Shown here one piece after another: positions 1 to 9,700 of a stretch of DNA of 35,530 nt (positions are counted from its first letter, which is position 1; each line of letters starts with the position of its first letter). The DNA lies in contig QPMI01000094.1 in the NCBI GenBank assembly GCA_004431415.1, positions 1 to 35,530 on the forward strand. The letters run 5' to 3'. The DNA is from Cyanophora paradoxa. Lineage: Eukaryota > Glaucocystophyceae > Cyanophorales > Cyanophoraceae. The translations under genes were made by a program, and so were the position numbers. Under the pieces are notes generated by a model that saw only the letters and a list, made by a program, of their open reading frames with translations, was not told where the DNA came from and made no database searches.

Positions 1-524
1 AGCACGTCGGGGAGGGGTATCGCCATGTGGCAGCGGTCGAATTCCAGGCTGTACTCTGAGGGGGCCGCCCTCAGCGGGCGCGGCGCGGGCGGCAGGGCCG
101 GCCTCGGGCACCGCAAAAGTACGTCTCGAGGCCGCCGCTCGACGTGTGCCTGTGGCGGCCCCGCCGGCGGCGTCGGCCGCGCGGCCGCGGCGGGCGCGCG
201 GGACCGGAGCCGGCGAGCGGCGCACCGCGTAGCAATGATGGCGAGGCGGTGCGAGGCGGCGCGCGCGCCCATCTTGTACGCCGCCAGCGGCGCCGCGAAG
301 AGGATCTGCTCCGCGTTCGTGCCGGACTCCAGCGAGACGCCGTTGAGCGCGCCCCGCGCCGATGAGAGGAGCAGCGCGAGCAGGAGCACTCCGGCGAGCC
401 GCACGGCCACGTCGCACGGCTCCCGCGCAGGGAAGCGACGACCTGCATCGCCTCGGCCGCGGAGAGCTGCAGACGGCCACGGACACGGCGCTGAAGTGGG
501 CGCAAGCGCTCCGCGAGCGCACAT
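1..524 (-). CDS. receptor-like membrane protein, copy A, 5' end only (partial)
   Basis: This is the 5' end of a gene that continues beyond the left edge of the window. On the minus strand the ATG lies at 524-522. Exon 1 is 524-226, exon 2 is 149-112 (38 nt) and exon 3 starts at 55. All three introns use CAG acceptors and GTGC donors. The product begins with about 40 polar residues, then a hydrophobic signal/anchor core (VRLAGVLLLALLLSSARG), then an ectodomain with motifs LESGTNAEQILFA and GLETYFCEYSLEFDRC. It is nearly identical to copy B at 3,747. Insertions and deletions between the two N-termini are multiples of three, which supports this start and shows selection for coding. A shared upstream promoter with the F-box gene, which diverges from it, is likely in 525-1,177. 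Function is inferred only from copy B. Confidence 0.75.
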   Translation of the reverse strand, partial: MCARGALAPTSAPCPWPSAALRGRGDAGRRFPAREPCDVAVRLAGVLLLALLLSSARGALNGVSLESGTNAEQILFAAPLAAYKMGARAASHRLAIIATRCAARRLRSRAPAAAARPTPPAGPPQAHVERRPRDVLLRCPRPALPPAPRPLRAAPSEYSLEFDRCHMAIPLPDV

Positions 525-1177
525 CTTGCCTAATTCCCTCGTGTGCAGGCTGGCGGCGGATCGGGGTGCGCGTTCAGCCGAACTGCCGTCGCTACAGTAT
601 ATCAATCTAGCATGCTTGTGTTATCAATGCGCAATCTCCTGGCGCTGCATCGCCAAGCGTGTGTCGTCGTCGTTGCAGGAAAAGTGCTTGCTGAACAGGT
701 CTCCAGTTCCTAGCGTAACGCAACGACGAGCTCGAGGCTGCTGCGCTGTGGTATTGCCTCCGATTCCTCGGAATTGGGGGCGAGCGCCACAGGGAACGCT
801 GTTCGCGGCCGAAGCACTGAGAGCGCTGCGTGCAGCGCGTTCGGTGTCGTGGGATAAACCGATAAGAGAAGGCGGAGAGGGGTACAGACTCTGAGGTGCG
901 AGGAGGAGCCCAGCGAGTTCACGTTTGCAGCGTCCGTACCGGAGAAACGCGCGCTTTAGAGTTTGAAGCCGAATCGAAGGTCGGCCTCGACAGCCTCCGC
1001 CACTCGGAGCTGGTGCGTGACGGCTGCGGCGACGCTTGCGTCCCTCCAAGGCTAGCACGCACGCGGGCCTAGACTAGGCTCTCGGAGTAGGTTCATGATC
1101 ATGGCATGCTTTACCGGCCGCGGCGGTACCGGTCTAAATTAAAACGTTGACCGGATCCGCGGCCGGAGCATGGGCCA
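525..1177. promoter_or_regulatory. intergenic region between divergent receptor copy A and F-box gene
   Basis: This 650-nt stretch separates two genes transcribed away from each other, so it should hold both promoters. It is less GC-extreme than the flanking genes. I see no TATA box at a convincing distance and no repeat of note. Open frames run through it on both strands, but none shows exon structure or a recognisable domain. Confidence 0.4.
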
Positions 1178-3139
1178 ATGCATACGACTGCAGGTATTCA
1201 GGCTCACCGTGGAATGAATCCTGACGCCTCGAGCTCGCGGCCGGCGAAGCGGGCGGCGCTCGAAGGGGCTCGAGCTCCGGATCCCGCGGCCGCGGCCGCG
1301 GCCGCCTCCGCGGGGGCGGGCCTGGCGGGGTTTGACGGGGGCGTGATGGAGCGGCTATTCCTGCAGGCGGGCCCCCGCGAGGCCTTCCGCCTGCGCGCAG
1401 TCTGCCGCCGCTGGCGCGCCGCCGCCGAGGCCGCCCGCTGGCCCGCCCTCGAGCTCCTCGTCTCGACGTCCCCCGCCAGGCCCGACCCCCTCGCCCCGCT
1501 CGCCGTCCTCGCCCGGCCGGCCGCCTGCGCCTCGCGGCCGGCGGCTCCCTCGCCGTGCGGGTGCGCGTGGAGCGGGGGGCGAGGAGGAGTACAAGGGGGC
1601 GGCGGCGGAGCTCGCCGCGCCCTCGCCGCCGCCGGCGGCCTCGGCGCCTTCCGGCTGGAGGCGGAGCCGCAGGAGGAGCCGGCGCGGCTGAGCCCGGGGC
1701 GCTGCGGGCGCTCCTCGCCGCGTGCTCCTTCGCGGCCGCCTCGCTCGAGGCCCTGGAGGTCCGGCCGGCGCGACGCGGACCGCGAAGCTCGGCGCCGCCG
1801 ACGTGGCCGCGCTGCTCGCCCCGCTCCGCCGCCTCCGCCGCCTCGCGCTGCCCGAGCAGGCGCCCCTCGAGGGGCCCGCCGTCGCCGCCCTCGCCTCCGC
1901 CCTCCCGGGCCTCCGCGCCCTCGCCCTCGCCCTCGACACCGGCCAGTCCCTCGCAGGCCCGCCCCGCCGCCCCTCCCGCCTTCCCTCCCGCCGACGCCGA
2001 CTCCGACGGGCAGGGGCGGCGGGGCTGGGCGAGCTGGAGGAGCTGGAGGCCTTCGCGTGCTGGTGCTACGCGTCCGACGGCCTCGCGCCCCTCGCCGCCG
2101 CGCCCCTCGCCCGCTCCCTCCGCCGTTTCTTCCCCCGGTGCCCGCGCCCCGCCTCTTCGCGCCCGCCGGCGCCCCCGATCGATTCCGGCGCAGCGACTAC
2201 GGCCGTGCGGAGGGCTTCGCCGTCTTTCGCCCCTCCTCCACCGAGGTCCCTCTGCCCCCGGCCCATCCACGCCCCCTTCTTCTCCTCCTCCTCCGACGCC
2301 GGCGTTAGGACCTCGCGCGCTTCGAGGCGCTCGAGAGCATCGACAACGTCCTCGAGTTCGAGTACGGCCGCGCCCTGTTTCCCCGCTCGAGCTCTCTCCT
2401 CCACTCCGCCGACGCCCTGCGCAGGGCGGGGGTCACGGGGCGGCAGCTGGGGGCGCTGGGGCGCCTCGGGCGCCTCCAGCGCGCGGGGTTCGCCCTGGGC
2501 ACCCTCGAGCCCGACGGCGGTGGCCCCTGGAGCGTCGCCGAGCAGGCCCGCCCCTCCCCCCGCGCCCTCGCAACCGTCGACGTCCCGAGCGGGCCGGGCG
2601 GCAGATGCGGGGCCTGGCGGGGGCGGTGCGGGCGCTGCCGGGGCTGCGCTGGCTCCGCCTGGTCCTGGCCGTGCGCTCCGCCGAGGAGCTCCCGCGCTGG
2701 CCGAGCTGCTCCGCGCCTGCGGAGCCTGCCTCGCCCGCCTCGACCTCCGCTCCGCGCTGCCCCTCTCGGGCCCCGAGGCGGAGGCCCTCGCGGCGTGCGG
2801 GGCGCTGGAGGCGGCCCGCCTCGCGCACAGCGCCGGCGACGGCTCCCTCGCCGACGTCGACCTCGGGCCCTACGAGCAGGTGCCCGGGCCCAGAGGCCGG
2901 CGCGCGCGCCCGAGCTCGAGACGGGGCACCTCTGATGCCGCCGCGCGCCCCCGCCGCGCCCGGGGCAGCTCGCGGGCCTCGGGTGCGCGCTGGAGGTGCG
3001 GCTGGCGGCCGGCGAGGAGGACCGGGACGAGGTGGAGGGGGACCCGGCGCTGGAGGGCCCCGGGCCCGCCGCCGCCGCACGCGCCCGCCTCGCCGCCGCC
3101 CTGCCCCGCGCCGCCCTCCTCGTCCTGCCCCCGGAGTGA
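1178..3139 (+). CDS. F-box / leucine-rich-repeat protein (frame slips; possible pseudogene)
   Basis: Exon 1 starts at ATG 1178 (alternative ATG 1214) and carries a basic patch (SRPAKRAAL), then an F-box-like helix set: VMERLFLQAG, AFRLRAVCRRWRAAAE, RWPALELL. Leucine-rich segments follow: LAPLRRLRRLALPE, SALPGLRALALAL, LGELEELEAF, GALGRLGRLQRAGF, VRALPGLRWLRLVLAV. The family role would be substrate choice in an SCF ubiquitin ligase. Introns are C-rich. GC donors are seen near 1,957 (SLA|) and 2,546 (VAEQ|), and GT donors near 2,144 and 2,880. The last exon ends in VLPPE and TGA at 3137-3139. The reading frame changes without room for an intron near 1,575-1,700 (a G run) and near 2,690 (ELP / ALAELLRACGA). 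The gene is therefore either decayed or carries assembly indels at G/C homopolymers. It sits between the two inverted receptor copies. Confidence 0.6.
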
Positions 3140-3746
3140 CCCATCGCTAACTCCTGTGCCCATATGCATACGTGTACATGTGCATGATACATGTATACCA
3201 AAATATTCGCCGCGGCAGCCGGCCGCAGGCCCGGGACTGGGCCGGGGCCCGGGAGTCGGGCCGGGCAGCTGCGGCAGACTAGCGCTCAGCTGCAGCGGCT
3301 TACAAGTTGAGTGGGCCGAGCTCGAGGCTTGAGCTGGCTGCTCGCCGGCTGGAGCTAGCCGCGGCTACGACAGCTAGCCTAGTAGCACGAGCTAGCCGCG
3401 GCTACTGGCGGCTAGCTCCGGTAGAATCGTGTGCCCCCGGCCCACGTGCACTGCACCGAGGTCTTGCGCCACGAACGCGCTCCGCGCCGCGCTCCCGGCG
3501 CTCTGGCCACGTAACGAACGCTACCGCCGGTCCGAGGGCGCGCGCGCCGGCGCCAGAGTCCAAGCAGGAATCGGTCAGTAGGAGGCCACGGAGCGCAGCA
3601 GCCCCGTCGTTGCAAGCATTCAGAACGTGGCATCTCTTTCTTAGCTCTCAGCAGGCACTGGTCCGCTATCGTCAGTCCTAGGAGCTACCGCAGACCAGCG
3701 CGATGCAAGCTCGCACACGCCATCCAGAGCGATAGCTATACGCAAG
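3140..3746. other. intergenic region with alternating purine-pyrimidine and short direct repeats
   Basis: No gene is supported here. At 3,157-3,200 there is a palindrome-rich, alternating purine-pyrimidine run (CATATGCATACGTGTACATG and onward). At 3,353-3,405 the block GAGCTAGCCGCGGCTAC occurs twice, separated by related GCTAGC motifs. The rest should include the promoter of receptor copy B. Confidence 0.5.
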
Positions 3747-6700
3747 ATGTGCGTTCGCGGAGCGCTTGCGCTCACTCGAGGCATTGGGGCGGGCCGCCCG
3801 GCGCCGTGGCCGTCCGCGGCTCTCCGCGGCGATGCAGGTCGTCGCTTCCCTGCGCGGGGGCCGTGCGGCGTGGCCGTGCGGCTCGCCGGAGTGCTCCTGC
3901 TCGCTCTGCTCCTTGCTTCGGCGCGGGGCGCGCTCAACGGCGTCTCGCTGGAGTCCGGCACGAACGCGGAACAGATCCTCTTCGCGGCGCCGCTGGCGGC
4001 GTACAAGATGGGCGCGCGCGCCGCCTCGCACCGCCTCGCCATCATTGCTACGCGGTGCGCCGCTCGCCGGCTCCGGTCCCGCGCGCCCGCCGCGGCCGCG
4101 CGGCCGACGCCGCCGGCGGGGCCGCCACAGGCACACGGCGAGCGGCGGCCTCGAGACGTACTTTTGCGGTGCCCGAGGCCAGCCCTGCCGCCCGCGCCGC
4201 GCCCGCTGAGGGGCGGCCCCCTCAGAGTACAGCCTGGAATTCGACCGTTGCAACATGGCGATACCCCTCCCCGACGTGCTCTACCCCCTGCCCGCCCTTG
4301 CCCCTCCGCGTCCGTTCTTAGAGCCCTGCCTGCAGCTCTCGGGTGTCCCGGTTGCCTTCTCGTACTCCTCGTTCACGCCCTTCGGCGGCCGGGTGCGCCT
4401 CTACCCCCTCTCCATCCCCACTCCCTCCCCCCCTCCCATCTCTCTTTCCCTGTGGCCTCTGACCGGGGTTTCACAGAGTACCGACGTGTGGGGTCCCCCC
4501 GATGACGAATTCTTCTGCAAAGTGCACCCCCCGCTCCTTTCCCCCCCCCCAAAAAAAAAAAGAAAAACCCCTCTCCCCCCCACCCCAGCCCCTCTATTAC
4601 CCTCCTCTTCCCTGACCCCCTCCCCGCTCCTCCCACCCCTTCTCCCCCTCTCCCCCCCTCTCCCTCTCCCGCCTGACCTTTCGCTCTCACCTCGCCCCGC
4701 GGCCGGCGGCAGCACGCGAACTGGCTGAAGTGGGACGGGGGCGACCCGGGCTCGACCCTCCCGCCGGAGCTCGTCGGGGTGCTCGGGGACGGGCACTGGG
4801 TGGTCCGCCCCCGCCCCGCCCGCCCACCCCAGCCCGCCCCGCCCGCCCCGCCCGCCCCGCCTCAGCCTGGCGCTGAGGGGAGCGCGTGCCTCAGAAAATG
4901 GAAAATGGCTCAGCCGGTGCGGCCGCCCGCGGCCCCCGTCGCCGCCATGCGCCCCGCCACCGGCGCCGGTCGCGCTGACGACTTCGGGCCGGCCAGGCTC
5001 TTCTACACCGACCCGGCCACGAGCGAGCTGGTCGACAGGCTGCCCCGCTGCTCCCTCATCGACTGCCGGGAGTGGCGGCCGTGCGCGTGGGCGAATGCAG
5101 CGTACCCAGCGTGCCCCGCGGCGGGCTGCGGACCGCCCGGGGAGGCGCCCTTTGCGGCGTGGGCGCGGGACTTCGGGCACGACCTCCGCTGGTTCCGCTC
5201 CGGCTGGGAGCGCTCCCTCTTCGCCGCGGCCCGCCCCCGCCGCCCCCGCCGCCCGCAATCGATCTCACTTCCCGACGCCCCCCCGGCCCGCAGACGGTCG
5301 GAGTGAACGCGTACGACGCCGGTTTCCAAGAGTGCGTGCACCCCCACCCGTCCCTCCCGTATTTACGTATACCCCGGAGCTCGAGCGCCCCTTGTTTGCT
5401 GCAGCGAGTTCTCGGTGCACTGGGTGGCGGCCCTGACAAACGTATTCGTGGCCGTGCGGCCCATCCCGCACGCCTCGGCACAGTCCCACGCCAGCCTGTC
5501 GCACTTCTCCGTACCCGTCGAGGCCATGACGTACGCGGACGCCGTGATCGGGACCCCCTTCCCGGGGCCCGCGCGCCTCCCCGACAATTCATCCTGCCGC
5601 GGCTGCCCGCCCACGAACGAGGCTCTCAAGAGCGCGTACCCCCTCGACTCTGCCAGCGCCCTCTCCTGCCCGCCCTGTGCGCCCCGCCCGCCCCCCCCCC
5701 CCCCCCCCCCCCGCCCCCCCCCCCTCCACCCCCACCCCACCCTCCCACCGTCGCCCCTTTCGATCCTTCCATGACTACTCCGCCCCGCAGTTGCCGACGA
5801 CGCTCTATCCAGCGATGATAGCGGGGAGCGGGTGATGAGCGCCCAGATCTTCGCCTTCTGGAACCGCGGCGTCGCGCACTTCGCGTCCATGTACGCCTAC
5901 GACGTGGCGCAGCGGCTCCAGCGCGTCGTGCCGCGGGCCCGCCTCTGCACCCTCAACGTCTCCGCCGACCTCCCCGTCGACGCGGCGCTCCTCGAGCCCC
6001 CCGACGGCTCCTACACCTCCGCCAGCGGCGGCGTCCTGTACACCGTCGACTCGTACGACGCCTGGCCCACTTCACTCACGCTCAGGGGAGGAGGCTTCTC
6101 GGGCGTACTTCCCCGTATGAATTACGCGAGCCACCTGCCGCCGCACGCGTCGGCCCTCGCGGCGGCGGCCGACCCGCGCGCGGCGGCCGGCGCCCCCGTG
6201 GCCTACCACCTCCTCCTCCGCGTCCCCCTCTTCCCCACCCAGGGCGACCCGAACTGCTACCTGCAGATCCGGGATCCGAAATCCAACATATCCGCCTGCG
6301 AGGGCCTCTTGATTGAGCACGTCTTCGCGATCTACAGGTGCCCAATGCACGTAGCGCACTGGGCTCTGCCGCCGACCGTGATCCGCCTCGCCGCAGCTTC
6401 CACGTGCGATTCGGGCTGGACCCGAGCGTCTTCCGGGAGACTGAGTGCCAGGACGCCTTGCTCGCCAACGGCACTACCGTCACGAACTGCACGTGCGCAT
6501 TCTCGACTCTGCGCCCGTAGAGCAGCGTGGCTGAGATTGCGGTCTGCGCCGCCCCGGGCCCGCAGGGTGGTGGAGGAGTCGGCGCGGCTGGCGCGGGCGC
6601 CGCTCGTCCTCCGCCGCTCGCGCCTCCGCTGGCAGGACAACTGGATCGTGCGCCCGCAGGCCGCGGCGCGGCTCTGTAGAGCTTCGAGAGGGCTTACTGC

Positions 6701-9700
6701 GTTGCTCCCGCAGGTGCAGAACGAGCGGCCCTCGGTCGCCGGCCCCGGCGTCGGCGTGCGTTCCGCTCTTCGCAGATGCCGTCGCCGGACCGAAGCCCTC
6801 GGGCCGATTCCTTTGCCGCGCAGGCGTTGGAGTGCAAGTGGGCGGAGGGGGCGGGCGCCTTCTCCTTCTTCGTGTGCCCCGACGAGGTCGTCCGGCTGCG
6901 GCGCCCCAGCGGCTTCCAGAGCGGCCTCGCCGGCGAGGTCCCGCCCCGCCCTGCCCCGCTCCCGCCGCCCCGCGCCGCGCCCCAGCCGCCCCGCAGATCG
7001 TCGACCGCCTCCCGCTCGAGCCGGCCGCCGCCGCCCCCTCCCGCGACCTCTGGTACTCCGTGCCGGCGGCGGTGTACAAGGCGGGCCGGCTCTACGTCGT
7101 CCTCGAGCGGCACACGCGGAACAACACAGAGTTCCACTCCGTGCGCGGGCTGGCTTTCCTCGCGTCCTCCGAACCGCGCCTGACCACCGGCACGGGCAGA
7201 TGGACCCTCGAGAGGAGTATTTGCCCCCTCAAAGCACGCGCCGGCTCTCGGGGGCGGCGGCGCGAGCGCCCTTCGCGGAGCTCTGGAAGCTCGAGGGGGC
7301 GGACGGGCCGGCGCCGGGCCCCGCGCGGCGCGTGCTGGCGCGGCTGCCGGCGGGCATGCGCGGGGCGTACACGATCGACGACTACAGCGCGGGGGTCTAC
7401 TTCGACGAGGGCGGGGACCCCGCGGCGCCCTTCGCCGAGGCGCCGTACGTCGTCTTCTGGGCCGCCTCGCCCCCGCTCGTCCTCCGCGTCTTCACCGAGT
7501 GCCCCCCCGGCACCCTCTTCAACGCCGAGACCGTCTTCCAGGCCCGCCCCGCCGCCCCGCCGCCGGCCGCCGCCCCGCGCTGAGGCCGGGGCGCAGGCGG
7601 CCCCTGAGGACTGCGTGCCGCTGCCGGCCGGCCGCGCGAGCGCCCGCGGCGGCCTCCTCTCCCCCGAAGAGGCCGACCAGTGCGTCCCGCCGCCCCGCCG
7701 CACCCGCCCGCCCGGCGCGCGCCGACCGGCGGGGGGCGGGGGCAGGTGCCCGGCGGGGCGGTACGCGGGGCCCGGCAGCACTGAGTGCCTCCTCTGCGAG
7801 CGCGGCTTCTACTCCGCCCCGGGCTCCGCCTCTTGCTTCCGTGCGCCGCCCCGCGCCGCACGTGATGTGCGGTCCGCTCCTGAGCCGCGGGCTGGTGGCC
7901 CGCCCGCCCGCAGCGTGCGCGCAGAACAGCTTCTCGCTGGAGCGGGGCAGCGCGTGCGAGCCGTGCGCCGCGAACGCCTACACGCAGACCGTCGCCTGGT
8001 CCTCCCCGTGCCTCACCTGTCCGCACCGCCCCGCCCCGCCCCGCCCCGCCCCGCCGCCTCACCCCGGCCCAGGCTCGCCCGGGACGTACCTGCCGTACCC
8101 CGGCGCCAGCGTCTGCGCCCGCTGCCCCGCCTCGCAGGTCTCCTCGTGGGGTGCGGTACCCCGGCAGGTCGCCGGTGCCGCGCTGACGGCGCGGGGCAGG
8201 GGCGACGAACTGCACGTCGTGCCCCGAGGGGCGCGTGCCGAACGAGGAGGGGAGCGCGTGCCGCCCCTGCCCGGCCGGCAGCTTCCAGCCCCCGGGCTCG
8301 CTCTTCGCCTGCGCCCCGTGCCCCGAGAACACCGTCACCCCCGCCGAGGGCGCCGCCGCCTGCGAGCCCTGCCCCGCCGGCTCTGTCGCCGCCCCCAACC
8401 GCCAGCTCTGCCTCCCCTGGCCCGCCCGCCCCCGCCCGCCCCTTCCCGCCCGAGCTGACGCCGGCGCGCAGCCCGGTGGGGACGGCCCGCGGCGAGAACG
8501 GCACCACCTGCGAGACGTGCGGGCGGCGCCCCCGGGGCCCCTCCCCGCGCCGACGCCGCCGGGGCGCGCAGTGCCCGGCCGGCTCGGCGGCGCCCGTCGC
8601 CGGCTCCGCCGCCTGCGGCCCTGCCCGCCCGGCTCCCTCCCGCCCCGACCGCCGCAGCTGCATCCCCTGCCGCGCGGTCCGCCCGCTCCCGCCGCCGGCC
8701 GGGGCAGGCGCTCACCGCGCGCGCAGGGCTCGTACCGCTCGGCGAACGACTCGGCCTGCGTCCCGTGCCCCGCCGTGCGCCCCCGCCCCGGGGCCGGGGC
8801 GGGCGGGGCCCGAGCCCCCGCAGGGCTTCTTCTCCGAGGACGCCGGCTCCGCGGAGTGCCGCCCCTGGTCCGCCCCGCCCCGCCCGCGCCCCGCGCCCCG
8901 ACCCGACGCGCCCCCGCCAGCCCCGCCGGCTTCCAGCCGCAGCCCGACGGCCAGAGCTGCGTCGGTCCGCCGCCTGTCCCCTCCGGCCGCCGCGCGCCCC
9001 CACCGCCGCCCGCAGTCTGTCCGCCGGGGACGGCGCGGGCGGAGGGCGGCGGTGCGTGCGCGCCGTGCGGGGCGAAGAGCGTGGCGCCGGAGGCGGGGGC
9101 GGCGGCGTGCGCGCCCTGCGCGGCGGGGCACGTTGCGGAGGGCGGGCGCTGCGTGCCGTGCCTCGCCGGCTCCTACACCAGCGAGGCCCTCGACGCCTGC
9201 GCCCGCTGCCCCCTCAACTCCTGGTCCCCCCCCGCCGCCACCTCCTGCCAGACCTGCGCGGTGCCGCGCCCCCGACGGCGCTCTGCCCCAGCGCGGCTCC
9301 GAGCCCCGGCCGCAGGAGGGGTACGTGTCGAACGACGAGCAGACCGCCTGCGTCCCCTGCACCGCCGGTGCCCCTCCCCGCCGCGCGCGCCCCGGGCGCG
9401 CTCGAACGGGGTACCCCCCTGCGCAGGGTCGTACCGGAACGGGACGATGGCGGCGTGCGTGGCGTGCCCCGAGCGGACGTACTCGCCGCAGGACGCGGCG
9501 GCCCAGTGCCTCCCCTGCTCCGACGCCCAGTTCTGCCCCGTCGCCACCGCCTCGTGCGCCGCCCCCGCCCGCCCCCGCCCGCCCGTCCCCCCTCACCCGC
9601 CCCACCCCGTCACAGGCCCGTGGATCTGAGCAGCGTCCTCCAGCGTCCTGCTTCGCTTGAGCTCGCGCTTGCCTCCACCTCGCGGCGGCGGCGGCTGCAG

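Noticed and set aside
1134-2270. Long minus-strand frame opposite the F-box gene
   Set aside because: Arg/Gly/Ala-rich shadow of GC-rich coding DNA; no splice signals or domain.
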